From Antedon mediterranea (lineage: Eukaryota > Echinodermata > Crinoidea > Comatulida > Antedonidae), in NCBI RefSeq assembly GCF_964355755.1, contig NC_092670.1:14137201-14197200 (forward strand): a DNA stretch of 60,000 nt, in the 5' to 3' direction. Position 1 is the first letter of the stretch; each line of letters begins with the position of its first letter. Both the position numbers and the translations under genes were made by a program. Positions 1-11,393 of the stretch are shown piece after piece. The notes under the pieces are model-generated. The model was not told the origin of the DNA, ran no database searches, and was given only the letters and a program-made list of their open reading frames with translations.

Positions 1-237
1 ATTATGTATGTTATAAGTACTGTATATGAGTACTTATTCAGTACTACTTATACATCATACATGTCCTGTACAGTACCAGAATCGAAATCCCACTTTTGGG
101 ACACCCTAGTTTAAGGGACACCATATAAAATAAGTGGACACTTATTATCATCAATATATACTTTTAACACCACAATCAACCCCTATCCAGTAACCATTAA
201 TGAAAGCTGTTAAATGAAATGTGTGTTTTGTTTCTAG
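1..237. other. Intron of the glutaminase gene, 5' side of window
   Basis: This stretch precedes the first recognisable glutaminase exon and ends in a TTTCTAG acceptor. It contains fragments resembling the dispersed GGGACAC-type repeat also seen near 3.1, 6.8, 8.9 and 9.1-9.6 kb. No coding segment is visible. Confidence 0.6.
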
Positions 238-367
238 CTGTATTACAGACAATATAGTATTGATTGGGAAAGCTCTCACAAATAAATTCATTATCCCGGA
301 ATTTAAAGATTTTAGTGAGCATCTTTCAACGATCTATGAAGATGCAAATGGCAACTCATCTGGGAAA
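238..367 (+). CDS. GLS: GLS exon (first in window)
   Basis: The acceptor TTTCTAG ends at 237 and the donor GTAAGT begins at 368. The exon starts with the third base of a codon and ends in phase 0. It encodes [21 protein letters not shown], the start of the conserved glutaminase domain. Confidence 0.88.
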
Positions 368-3300
368 GTAAGTATTCTAAAGTATAAGTGTGGAATTTTT
401 AAACTGAAACTTTATTTTCCCCCAGTCTATTACTATAGTATAGTTATTTATTCATGAACCAAAAAAAATACATTATTTATAGAATACTAACATGAATTGA
501 GAATAAAGTAAAAACATAACTTATACTCATAAAATAATATAAATAAACAAATTAATAATGAAGGTAGAAGTTAGTACCCATACCTAAACTTAAGTTAAAT
601 TAAACTTAAAAGGTTACCCTCTTGATATACCCTTCCACCCAAGCACTACCCCCTGCCCCTATTATATTCTGTAGTGGTCAGGGATGGTTGAATATGATGT
701 ACTTACTCCCTCTGACTGGAATAAAACTTACAACAAGTAGTAGCATATGGTGTATTCATAGTTTTGCCAAATTTAAATTATTGTTTGACATGATAGAGTT
801 TAAATTTCTTTATAACAAAATAAGGTATGTCTCAATAAGTTGTTACTTTTCCATTCACTACACAGGGGCAATATTTCACTCCAGGGGGTAACTTGGAACA
901 GCCATAACTGACCAGAACGTCATTCTATGACAGGATTACTTAAATTATGTAATTGCACCATATATTTTTTCCTATTTAACAAATTCTAGAAAAATATACA
1001 TTGGTTAAAAGTTTTCCATTATTAAAATCATTTTTATTCAATATTTCTAGGTTGCCACATATATTCCACAGTTATCTCGGCAAGACCCCGCCCACTGGGG
1101 TGTGTCCGTTTGTACCATTGATGGGCAGCGTCACAACATTGGCAATACCAGTCTTCCCTTCTGTCTCCAGTCTTGTTGTAAGGCACCGGCTTATGCATTG
1201 ACTGTCACAAAAAAGGGATCGGATTACGTACACCAACATGTGGGATTTGAACCTAGTGGCAAGCCATTTAATGAACTTGTTTTAAATACACAAAGTAAGT
1301 ATGGAGTATGGGTGTCATCTCCATGATGATTCATTAAAGCTCTGATGTCTACACTATCAAACTTTGTGACAACAAATGTGATGTGCCCATATATGGACAC
1401 GATGGTGTCATATCACTACCATATTTAGGCACATCACATCTTTTTTGTCAAACTAGTTTGATAGTGTAGACAAAGCTTAAGGATGAAAGCCTATGCTGGG
1501 CGCAGGTACATATGATTTAATTTGGCAAACTGCCAAGAGGGGAGTGGGAATCTATATATATATTAAAATAAAACAAATCATTCACTTGACTTATTAAACA
1601 GAAGTAGATAAGTATGATTTGATTTGATAATCCATATTTTCACAATAACACTCATAGAATACACACGTATATGATTTTTATTTCCTTAAAATAACAAGAA
1701 GCTTATTTTTTTATTTCATCAAAATTAAGCATGATTTTTGAATTCACAAAGCTCTACATTTTCAATTGATAGATACTTGGATAGCATCCCCATATTGGTT
1801 TAGGCCGATTCTGATCGATTTATCTAACCAAACATGAGCATAGGACATACCACTTATCTATTAATATGAAGTACCTCTTATGGGATTAACAGTCATAAGC
1901 TGTGTAAACATTAACCCTTTTTACTGTCCATCTTTAAGTACTTCATTCATAATTATTTGTTGTGTTATTTCAGATAAGCCTCACAATCCATTACTGAATT
2001 CAGGAGGTATTTTAATATCGGCCATCATGAAGGTAAATGAGAAAAATATTAGTTTACAATCTACTATCAAGTTTCATGTCTAAGAAACACAGTGAAAATT
2101 AAAGATGTACTGTTCCCAAAAAAAACAAATGAACAAATGAATATTATAAAATCAGCTTTTAATAGGCCATTATTTTATTACAGTTTTAATCAAGTTATTT
2201 ACTTTCCTAGGAAAAGCCGAAAACAAAAGATAATAATTTCACTTATAAAAAGACAAAATAAACATGCAAATTTAACCAAAAACCTGTAAATTACACATTT
2301 TTTAGATACATTTTTTTTTTCAAAGTGATTAAACATTATGTGACATAAAAAATCGCATATTAAAAAATTATTTCTTTTTTTTTCAGCGGTAAAATATATC
2401 TTTAAGGATAGTAGACATAATAGTTTAAACATTGTGGTTTGTTTATTTTGTGACATTTATTTGAACATTGTACGTAACTCACAGGACTGTTTATAATAAA
2501 ACAAATATTGACCAGAGTTTTATTGTTTTGTTTTCAAATTATAACCTTCTGTAACCTGGAGACTATACTAAATTATTAGATAGTTTAGACTCCAGCTCAC
2601 TTTGTAAATACAGTTTTTCATATTTTATGAGGAACCGTATCTGCCTTGTAATTTTATTTATAACTTTCCTTATCTTATATACTAATAAATGTTGTTTGTT
2701 CTTTAGTCTGATTGGAGTCCTGCTGACACGTTTGACTTTACTTCTAAGCAATTCAGTCGTTTAACAGGAGGAGAATTTATAGGATTTAGTAACGCAGTGT
2801 AAGCTTAGTTGTGTTATTTATTAAAGCAGTCTTCCAACAATATTATTGTAATTAATGATACAGTTGAATCCCTATATAATAGCAAAAGTACACAGACGAG
2901 TGGTAACAATAAGCGGAAAGCCGTTTGTACCAAGTACATTTCCGCTCAATCTTTCTCTCCGCCTTTTGTGTAAATGTTCATAGAAATAACATACAGTAGA
3001 TTCTATATTTTTATTTTATGCTTTTGTTACTGCTTGTCTGTGTAAATTGGCCTTTAAAGGGACATCTTCAGGCCCTAACAAAGGTTCCCTAATAAGGCTA
3101 TCGGCTATAGTGTTAAAACATGTTGTTTATTTCGAGGAAGTGTCCCCTGAATAGAGATATGTAAAAGGAGGTTCTACTGTATCCATATTATATCATGCTC
3201 ACTGCAGAAATGAGACCTTCTCAAGCAGAACCCATAATTTTTCTGCCCTGTGCAATTCCAATCCATGATACATGCCAGCAAGCAAATGAAACAATTGTAT

Positions 3301-6300
3301 CTCTCCATCTGGTTTTTAGTCCATTCTGTGTCAAGAAGAAGAGTAGTACCTCATATATATATATATATATATATATTAAAGAGAACCTTTCAATTCTATT
3401 TATCCTAGATTTTTATCTGAGAAGGAGACTGCATTCCGTAATCGAGCTATCGCCTACCTTATGAAAGAGTACAATGCGCTTCCTGATGATTCCAGTGTAG
3501 ATGAGATCCTAGATTTTTATTTTCAGGTAAGCAACTTTTAAAGGCCAGGTGCGGGCAAAAAATTTCTATTGATCATACATTCCAATAATTATCGATCTAT
3601 AGTTTCCCCTATGTTTCATAATTTTTGGGATTTTATTTGTGTTACACGAGTTTGTTGAAAATAAGCACTTTCTTACCAGTTCAAATTACACAGTAAAATC
3701 TCTATTCGTTTAAACACACATTTTGTAAATAGAGAGGCATTTTAAAAAGCTATGAAAAATAAACGGTGTGGTAAAAAATGTTATCAGATGACTAAATATA
3801 GGTAATATAACTTGAATATTACATTTCTGATATTTTTATTCAACTTCAGATTTTTATTTTCATGCTATAGCAAAAATTATCCACCGTATATCCACCATCT
3901 TTTTTCACCGTCTAGGGAGTCACCAGACATGTTATTACATTAGGTTAACTACCTAACTACTGAAAAAAAGTCTTCCTGGTTTTTATGGAAGAATTTTGCC
4001 AAATTTTGTATTTGACCATATTAAGTGAAATTCATGTTTTTTTCGTCTCGATTTCTGTTACAAATATTTGGTTTATGTACAATTAACCAAATATTAAATT
4101 TAAAATTCATGCCTGTACCTGAGCTTTAAAATGACTTCAACCCATGGCTTTGCGTTATAGGCAGAGCACCCAGCTAATAGTGCCACTACTACTATTTCAG
4201 CATATATCCAACAACAGTACTGCAGTATAACTATAATAAGTAACCCACTAGTAATTCGATGTTTTAATGTTTAATGTTTTTACTCATTTTAGTTATGTAG
4301 CATTGAAGTGACTTGTGAATCTGGAAGCGTAATTGCAGCTACCTTAGCCAATGGCGGTGTCTGTCCTACAACGGGTGAACGTGTTCTTGATCCAGCAGCC
4401 GTACGCGATACACTAACTATCATGTCATCATGTGGGATGTATGATTATTCAGGCCAATTTGCATTCCAGGTGAGTGGGTACCAAAAAGGCTGCTCTATTG
4501 ACCAATGCTTTCCAAACATTGACAAAATCATTGGGTTTGGTACCTTCGATATGCCCCTCCCCCATCTCTATAATTTCTATTTTGTACATAATATAATCAT
4601 GTTTCTATAATTTGTTTCTACCTGCTCAATTTGCCAATGTTATACTGCCTATCCCATAACCACCCTTGTGTGCCCCTCACACCTCCAACCCATGCACATT
4701 TACTGTTCAAGTTGCTGCCAATATCATATGCAACCAAAAATGTGCTTGTTCTAGGCTGAAAACATTTTCTTCTTTACAGATTGGGCTTCCTGCAAAATCA
4801 GGTGTGTCAGGTGGTATACTGGTAGTAGTGCCCAATGTGATGGGTATGATGCTTTGGTCCCCACCATTAGACAGTTATGGCAACAGTGTTCGTGGAATTC
4901 ATTTTCTGAAGGTATAGTATTCTATGTATTCTCAGAAATAAAGAAGCTTGAAACTGCTTCTTGCTGAAACTAAGTGTGTTGTGGCAGCTACTTAACCTTA
5001 ATTTAAATAAAAGAAAATGAGGAGATGGTGACAAAGCAAAGATTTTTTTTTAAAGTGGACATAGTTAACATGAAATCTATCTCAAAATGTTCTTTTACAG
5101 TATTACTGCTGTATATTAACCATTTAGATATGGCAGTTTAAACAGTGTTTACCTTTTTCTCATTTCACTTCGACATCGTGCTCCCTTTAGTTTTTTTAAA
5201 AATTTAATGAAGTATTATTTTTTTTAAGGACCTCGTTCGGATCAACAGTTTCCACAATTTTGACAACTTGCGACACACAACTAAAAAGATAGATCCAAGA
5301 AAATCAGGAGTTGGAAGCAAGGTAACTACTACTATACGCTATTTCATCTCACTTAATGTTTTAACTACAGTCAGCTCTCCCAAATCTGGACACTGTTTAA
5401 GCTGGTTGTCACAAAAATAATGTTGCAACTTAAGCCCAATTCATAGAGTATTGTATCTTTTATATATTTATTTGTTCGTTATACTGGGTGACCTCTTCAG
5501 TAAAAAAAAACTGATCTACCAGAGGGCCCAGTACACAAAAGACAATAACAGTAAAATTACAAAACAATTTAAACCAAACCAATGAGTCCCGCCATGCCTC
5601 GTCGTACGATGCTGTCTGTCTCTGCATTTTAAATATGATCATTTTTAAGTTGTCTTGGTATCTGGCTGTCAAATTGTTGGCTACTGTATATATTTTGTTT
5701 TATTAAATTTGATGTATGATTGGCTGATGGCTGTTGTCACTTTACTCTATTGGCAAGTTTGTTCTTTGTGTATTTTTTCTCAGCTTTGGTCAACTAGAAA
5801 AGATCCGCAAACTTCAGCAGTAAGATGTTTAAAATGCTTTTATTTATTGTTTGTGGCCCGAGTGTATTGTTTGTGACCTGAGTGGGCTAACAAGTCTTTC
5901 CATTTAAAAAATTCTAGCATGTTTTTGTGATTAGTTGGTCAGTTGTTTTGCCCTACCTCGATTTCATTGTACTGTGTATACACAACAATTGTGGTGACAA
6001 CTAGCTGCATAATTATGGGAGCTGCCCATATGCATTTAATCAAATGACCGGGGTAATAATGAAGAACTTTGAACATATAACCGTGTATATATATATTGAC
6101 CGTCAAACCTATTGCCTCCAGATCACTAGTCTGCCATTTCTACCTCTAGACCACTAAATGTGTGCACAAGTGGCTTAGGGTTAGATTCAAGCCCAAGAAA
6201 GCAGTTACCAACATTATGATAATTCAAACAGTACAATTACACAGGGTAGGGCAAAACAACTGACCAATTACTTAGCTCCCTGACACAAATCTACTTCGCA

Positions 6301-9069
6301 GTAGTTGAAAAAATTATCACATATCTTTGAGAGCACACAGAATTTAGTAACCGCAACTACGGTACCTGCGTGCATGTACACAATGAAAATGATGTTGTTC
6401 TAACCATAAAATAATAATTGCTACTCTCTTTTTCAAACACTTTTTTATTTGGTTAAGCATTATCACTGTCTAAACATTAACATTTTAATAGTAGACTGGT
6501 TGTTTTCCCCATCACTTCAATGTTTAAACACCTTGGTTGTAGTTCAGGGATTTTAACTTTATAAATATTGCATGAGTGGATTTGTTTGTACTTATACTAA
6601 CGTTTATGCTGTGTGCTATTCAGGTTATAAAAATATAGGATATGTTATTAATGTTTTTAACTGTTGGTATGCCCACCTGTGATATATTGTACTAATACAT
6701 ACTAATGTAATGCATGTTAGCACTCTTGGGCCAGGTGTGTTGAGGTTTTGTTAAATTGAAATTAGTTAAGCATGTTTATGTACAGAACTGCTTCTCTGAG
6801 ACTCGACCTCTATTAATAGGACAACCTTATAATTAAATATATTGTAATTCATATTTTAACACAATGACCAACCCCTATTCAGGAGACACCGCTAATTAGT
6901 CCCAAAAGTGTCCCTGTAAAAGTGGTTGTACCAAGGCAATCTAACAACAGAATGCCGAGCTCCGGAGATCAAAAGATTTATCTGTGGCTGTGACACGATC
7001 AGTTCCACGCCCCTAACAGACACAGCGCGTCTCATAGAATATTTACATAGTAGTACAGTACTGTTGGTCTTTGTTGCAGCCAGACATGAGATCAAAAGAC
7101 TGTTTACAAGTTCCTATCTTAGCAAGGCGAGCTCAGTGTTCAGTTGTTAGATTGCCTTGGTTGTATTTCATACTTTCCTCCTTCCTTCATTTTAAAACTA
7201 ATTAGAGCTTGGTAGTCTAGTAGGTTACTGACTAAATTAACTGGAGTATGTAATATATTGTACTCTCTACATCTTTCAATGTTCAACCCCTTTCACACCA
7301 AAACATAGGGCGTCAAATCCGGAGTGTCTCCGGAGTTTTGCTTTTGGTGTGAAAGAGTGTCCATGCTTTTACTTTCTAGGGTAGTCGCATCGTAAACCTG
7401 TTATTTGGTGCATACAATAATGATCTGAGTGCAATGAGACAGTATGCCTTACAGGGCATGAATATGGATCAAGCTGATTATGACTTGCGTACAGCTTTAC
7501 ACATAGCAGCTGCTGAAGGTAAGTTATCTGTGATGGTTGTGATCACCAGGGGCAGAGGAAGGGGGGGGGGGGAAATATATTTGACATCTATTTTTTACTG
7601 TTAATATTAAATGTTAGTGCCTCCCAAGTGATCATCGTGATTTTAATGACATTGTTTGTGAGCATGTTGATAACTGGTTTGTAGTGAGTTTGAATGGGCT
7701 GATGATGACTATAGTGGCATTCATTCATTTCACTTTATTTTGGACTTCATCTCCATCATAGACAACATTACATGTAACAGTAATAACAAAAGGTAGTCCA
7801 AACTAAACATGAGTTACAAACTTTAGTTTTTGTATGAACCGATTGTATAAACTGATTTTCTCATGTTCTTGAAATTTATTGGCATCTGGTGATGTTTGTG
7901 ACATTTAGGCTTGATCATTGTTAATATTAATGGTTGTTGTGATGAAAGCTGATGATAATGTTTATAGTGTTATCATGTTATGGCATTGTTGTGTCTTGTG
8001 ATATTGTTTTATGTTTTGTTTTTTTTATGTTTGTTGTTTCTGTGGTTGTAAGAGTGTTTGATGATTATATACTTAAATATACTAGACTATGTTATGATAT
8101 TGACAGATTTATACTACTGAACAATCTATCATCCATTAATAATATGAACATAAACAAATTAACGATATTGAAATATTCTAGCTAGTCATTTTTACATTAA
8201 TATTATTGATTCTTGTTTTATACCACAATTAGGTCACAAAGACATCGTGCAATTTCTTCTTGAAAAATGCAATGTTGACCCATGTCCAAAAGACAGGTAA
8301 GCAGCAATTTAATATGCCTTTATCGTTAGACACATACCTGTAGGTAGAATTTATTTTGATAGAACATGAGCCACCATGATTGTATATGCCAAAGGCCTAT
8401 AGCAATAAATGATGATGTTAGATAACACAGATGTGTTGTTTATTTAACACCGATGTGTTTATATTGCTACTCTTGAAGATGTGCAGGGTGGCTGCTGTGT
8501 AGACTTTAAACTATTTTAACTGCCTGTGGTTTCTAAAAATATTTAATATGTTGAAAGCTGTATCTAAAGTTTATCATCACACTATATTTTATACAACTTG
8601 TACATTTTCGATCGATCTTTTTTAGAAGCAAGGCTAAAAGTTTTGAAATTTTTACGTCACTTTAGGCTCTGTTTACAAACTAGTTTTACAAAAAATGTGT
8701 GATGTGCCTAAATATGTTGTTATTGTTATGCCCAAATATGCTAGTGATATGACATCATCATAACATGGGCACATCACATCACATTTATTTGTCACATAAA
8801 GTTTGATAGTGTAGATAGAGCTTAGGCCTAATACTTGCATGGTAGAACCACTTGTCTTCAGGGGACACTTTCCAATAAAATGAACTAATCCAACTCCTAT
8901 TCAGGGGGACAATCAGATAACAGTGGCAATTTCTTGGTCCTTTAATAGACGTTATATCGTAAAATGCAACAATTTTATTTCTAGATGGGGATTTACACCA
9001 CTTCATGAGGCAAAGCAGTGTGGACATGATCATGTTGTTACTATTCTTGAAAAATACACAACAAAATAA
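238..9069 (+). CDS. GLS: Glutaminase, kidney/liver type (3' eleven exons, spliced)
   Basis: Eleven exons encode about 444 residues of a glutaminase that hydrolyses glutamine to glutamate plus ammonia, in animals a mitochondrial enzyme working as a tetramer. Exons: 238-367, 1051-1294, 1974-2032, 2707-2798, 3409-3526, 4293-4469, 4780-4911, 5229-5321, 7380-7518, 8233-8296 and 8985-9069. All have AG/GT borders and their phases join without frameshift. The serine-dependent glutaminase signature is clear: [16 protein letters not shown], the catalytic S-x-x-K in LQSCCK (Ser 1171-1173, Lys 1180-1182), [34 protein letters not shown] and [11 protein letters not shown]. The last three exons encode ankyrin repeats ([19 protein letters not shown], then [14 protein letters not shown]). 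The N-terminal mitochondrial targeting and EF-hand-like part lies upstream of the window. Vertebrates have GLS and GLS2 paralogues; this could be the single invertebrate orthologue of both. Confidence 0.95.
1051..1294 (+). CDS. GLS: GLS exon with catalytic Ser-x-x-Lys
   Basis: The exon lies between TTTCTAG and GTAAGT and runs from VATYIPQL to LVLNTQ. It contains the nucleophile/base pair in the SCCK motif at 1171-1182 and the substrate-binding Tyr of TYIPQL. It ends with one base of a split codon. Confidence 0.95.
1338..1476. mobile_element. MITE-like element flanked by TTAA, GLS intron
   Basis: The ends are inverted copies around the core TCTACACTATCAAAC, and the inner part carries mirrored GTGATGTGCC words. 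TTAA occurs on both sides (1334-1337 and 1477-1480), as in a 4-bp target duplication. A relative lies at 8666-8821. Confidence 0.7.
1974..2032 (+). CDS. GLS: GLS exon, KPHNP segment
   Basis: This 59-nt exon follows TTATTTCAG and ends before GTAAAT. It restores the frame from the preceding split codon and encodes [20 protein letters not shown]. Confidence 0.92.
2707..2798 (+). CDS. GLS: GLS exon, GEFIGFSN segment
   Basis: The exon lies between CTTTAG and GTAAGC. It encodes [19 protein letters not shown], with the conserved Glu and Asn of the glutamine pocket, and ends with two bases of a Val codon. Confidence 0.92.
3354..3377. repeat. (AT)n microsatellite
   Basis: A run of about twelve AT dinucleotides sits about 30 bp upstream of a GLS exon, inside the intron. 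Confidence 0.85.
3409..3526 (+). CDS. GLS: GLS exon, AIAYLMKE segment
   Basis: The exon follows a TATCCTAG acceptor just after an (AT)n run. It encodes [29 protein letters not shown] and ends in phase 0 before GTAAGC. Confidence 0.93.
4293..4469 (+). CDS. GLS: GLS exon, EVTCES and SCGMYD segment
   Basis: This 177-nt exon of 59 whole codons lies between ATTTTAG and GTGAGT. It encodes [27 protein letters not shown], including the conserved active-site Tyr of GMYD. Confidence 0.95.
4780..4911 (+). CDS. GLS: GLS exon, KSGVSGG segment
   Basis: This 44-codon exon lies between TTTACAG and GTATAG. It encodes [33 protein letters not shown], the end of the catalytic domain including the lid Val. Confidence 0.95.
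5229..5321 (+). CDS. GLS: GLS exon, catalytic domain end
   Basis: This 31-codon exon lies between TTTTTTAAG and GTAACT. It encodes [21 protein letters not shown], matching the helix after the glutaminase fold. Confidence 0.92.
5935..6267. mobile_element. MITE-like element with 23-bp inverted ends
   Basis: The left end TTGGTCAGTTGTTTTGCCC is repeated in reverse complement at the right end (GGGCAAAACAACTGACCAA). The 333-bp interior is non-coding. It lies in the long intron before the ankyrin exons. The target duplication is unclear. Confidence 0.75.
6930..7161. mobile_element. MITE-like element with ACCAAGGCAATC ends
   Basis: ACCAAGGCAATCTAACAAC at the left is matched by its reverse complement at the right end. 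GAGCTC words lie inside both ends. It is 232 bp, non-coding, and flanked by TTGT-like sequence on both sides. Confidence 0.72.
7290..7356. repeat. Short inverted-repeat element
   Basis: CTTTCACACCAAAA and its reverse complement enclose about 40 bp that also hold CCGGAGTGTCTCCGG. It is probably a small MITE or MITE remnant close to the next GLS acceptor. Confidence 0.55.
7380..7518 (+). CDS. GLS: GLS exon, first ankyrin repeat
   Basis: The exon lies between TTTCTAG and GTAAGT. It encodes [29 protein letters not shown], an ankyrin helix pair, and ends with one base of a Gly codon. Confidence 0.94.
8233..8296 (+). CDS. GLS: GLS exon, ankyrin continuation
   Basis: This 64-nt exon follows CACAATTAG. 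It encodes [21 protein letters not shown] and ends with two bases of an Arg codon before GTAAGC. Confidence 0.92.
8666..8821. mobile_element. MITE-like element flanked by TTAG, GLS intron
   Basis: The element begins GCTCTG and ends GAGC, with TTAG directly repeated at 8662-8665 and 8822-8825. The interior shares GTGATGTGCC and TTTGATAGTGTAGA with the element at 1338-1476. One family with a 4-bp TTAN target is likely. Confidence 0.68.
8985..9069 (+). CDS. GLS: GLS terminal coding exon
   Basis: The exon follows ATTTCTAG and encodes [25 protein letters not shown], then TAA at 9067-9069. The tail after the last ankyrin repeat is only a few residues, shorter than the vertebrate long isoform. Confidence 0.93.
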
Positions 9070-9074
9070 CAAGC

Positions 9075-9620
9075 ATTTAATACAGTAGAACCACTACTTT
9101 TGTACATCCCTATTCAACAACAATTCCCTGTAAAAGGAACAAGGGGAAGTACACTGTACATTTCAACCCTATGATCAACAACAGCTATTCACTGGACTCT
9201 CCTATTAAGGGGAAACTATGTTTGGTCTTGACGATGTCCCCTTGTGGGGCTACTGTATCCATAATAGATAATGTACATCAGGATAATCTTGCAGTTATAA
9301 CTGTAATTAACTACAGACCACACCTTGCATTCTATTGTATTCCAAATATAATATTAGTAAAAACTGTTTATTTACTCAAGCTTTAATAAACAACTTTTTT
9401 TTACATTAATAATTTTAATGGTTTTTAAACCTTATTTGAACTTATTTTAATCTCTCCTTTTGGACATCCCTATTCATGGGACACACCTAATAAGTGAACA
9501 CTTATGACATAAATCATCTAACACTATGTCCAACAACGCATATTCAATTAAAGGGACACCCCTATTAAAGGGATATATTTTATTGGGTCCCAATGTGTCC
9601 CTTTAACTGTACAGTACTAC
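9075..9620. repeat. Dispersed GGGACAC-type repeat fragments
   Basis: Pieces resembling TACAGTAGAACC and CATCCCTATTCA plus GGGACAC recur here and at about 61-190, 3083-3182 (inverted), 6809-6925 and 8830-8915. The arrangement looks like an old interspersed repeat of unknown class. The first part overlaps the GLS 3' untranslated region. Confidence 0.5.
9385..9390 (+). promoter_or_regulatory. Candidate polyadenylation signal of GLS
   Basis: AATAAA lies about 315 bp after the stop codon and is followed by a T-rich stretch. It is the first canonical hexamer I noticed in the 3' region; use of the site is inferred. Confidence 0.45.
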
Positions 9621-10215
9621 AGTACACGTCAATGATTCCATATTCCATCAAGTTATCATATATATATATATTATATCAATAATATTGATTTGCAAAATAC
9701 CAACTACCTCAATAAGGGTTTTATAGTGTATAAACAATCAAAAAGTAAAAATTTGCATATGTGAACTTTGACCAATTTTAGGGTGTTGTGATTTGTCGGA
9801 CACAGTGATTCAAACTACATTAGTTTGTTTTAATAACAACGTTTATGAGGCAGTCATTATAACAAAGTGTGTTTAATTAGCCAAAAAAATTTCACAAAAC
9901 AAAACCAAACTATGTTTTTTGTGTGGTTTTAAATGTGTTATGTTTGATGTGCTAAAATAGTGCCCTGAAAATAAAATAAGTTAATAAACAAAACCAAACA
10001 CTTTTGTTATTTTAAACGTATTCACTAATTATTAATACTATTTTATAATATAACTATTATTAATTTTAAACTAATAATTATAATATACATATATAGATTT
10101 TAGTATATTTTATTATCATTTTATATACTGTATAACATTTTTTGAACTATTTATAACTTAAATATTATTTGTAAAGGCACAATTGTAATATTTCGAATTT
10201 ATGTAAAAACTCTAA
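9621..10215. other. AT-rich intergenic DNA
   Basis: Very AT-rich sequence with short TA runs near 9658 and 10090. I see no coding, RNA or repeat signal beyond low complexity. Confidence 0.6.
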
Positions 10216-10393
10216 AGCGTGGTTCCCACTAGCGACGCAACACAAGGACGTAACGCAACGCAAGTGAATTGACCAATCACAAGCGAGGGCTTATTCGCTT
10301 GTGATTGCTAACTGTCTATAACTTCGCTTGTCATTGGTTAAAACGCTTGCGTTGCGTTTACGTCCTTGCGTTACGTTCTAGTGGGAATCAAGC
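10216..10393. mobile_element. MITE, copy 1 of the GTTCCCACTAG family
   Basis: Long imperfect inverted ends carry GGTTCCCACTAG and GACGTAACGCAACGCAAG-type sequence. The middle contains CCAATCACAAGCG and its mirror. The flanks are CTAA and TTAA. Copy 2 lies at 10610-10758. Confidence 0.78.
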
Positions 10394-10609
10394 TTAATAT
10401 AATTAAATATTTTAAGGTCGTACTTTTGCAATAACGATTAAAGAATAAGAATGATGTTATTATTCCATTATAGTATCAATTATTATTGTAGATTAGTATA
10501 GGCATATTGATATTTTAATTGATTATCGATTATCCCACCGAGTTTCCCTACAGTAATTTTACCTACAGTAATACAGTGACAATACTTCAGTTGCGCTACG
10601 TTTTATTAA

Positions 10610-10758
10610 AGCTTGGTTTACACTAGGACGTAACACAATGATGTAAGTGCACCGCAAGTGATTTGACCAATCACAACGCGATGGGTCATTCGAACTGTCG
10701 CTTCTCATTGGCCAACTCACTTGAGTTTTGCCTTTGCATACTAGTGGGGACCAAGCTT
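10610..10758. mobile_element. MITE, copy 2 of the same family, TTAA flanked
   Basis: AGCTTGGTTTACACTAG at the left pairs with CTAGTGGGGACCAAGCTT at the right. Perfect TTAA copies flank it (10606-10609, 10759-10762). The inner CCAATCACAA/CATTGGCCA arms match copy 1. Confidence 0.78.
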
Positions 10759-11117
10759 TTAACTAGAAAACTGAGAAAGTAGCGAACGTCTTGCATTCTT
10801 GCAAACCATCATACCACTACGAATCTATCCATTTATTTGAGAGTATGCGCATACGTTCGTTACGCTCTGTTGAGTTATCGGTTTATTGCCAATTAGTGTA
10901 ATCGAAATTTCCTTGATGAATTGAATACGTACACTCCACTACCCTATTTTGTTTTGGTAGATTCTTGTATGACGTGCTTGTAATAAATGTTTTAGAATAT
11001 ATTAAATTGTTGTTTCTATTTATGTTTTTGATTTGATAAACAAAACATAAAACGTACATAATGTAGGCCTACTAATGTTTCTGTAACCTACTGAACATAG
11101 GCTATACATTCCTTAAT
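10759..11117. other. Intergenic DNA, no feature seen
   Basis: No ORF, repeat or RNA signal was recognised in this stretch. Confidence 0.5.
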
Positions 11118-11393
11118 GTGCGGCAGGGACCCGCAAACCGTACAATCGGCGCACGTTCGAAGCACTTCTCCACCCTGGTGGTAGAGAAAAAGTCTTCTCA
11201 GATTGTACGCATCCCATGTGCACATTCACTCAGTCCATCTTTCGGAGAAGTAGAGATTACCCCAGTGTACTGGCCCCCCTCAGCCCCTATACTTCATCTG
11301 GGTAGCCGCTGCATTGCTTGCTGCTGCCGTGAGTCCTTACTCACTAATCCGAATCTTACATTTATGAGGAAGGAGGGTTGTGACATAAATTAG
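11118..11393 (+). other. GC-richer island with unassigned 91-codon ORF
   Basis: This stretch is visibly richer in G and C than its surroundings and is open for 91 codons in the + strand. The peptide (MRQGPANRTIGARSKHF...) resembles nothing I recognise. It could be an exon of an unseen gene, a repeat fragment or chance. Confidence 0.2.

Noticed and set aside
4308-4610. Stand-alone 100-codon glutaminase ORF
   Set aside because: The recognisable part stops at the GTGAGT donor at 4470; the rest is intron read-through.
7952-8185. Hydrophobic 77-codon ORF in the GLS intron
   Set aside because: Low-complexity, T-rich intron sequence with no known family and no second copy.
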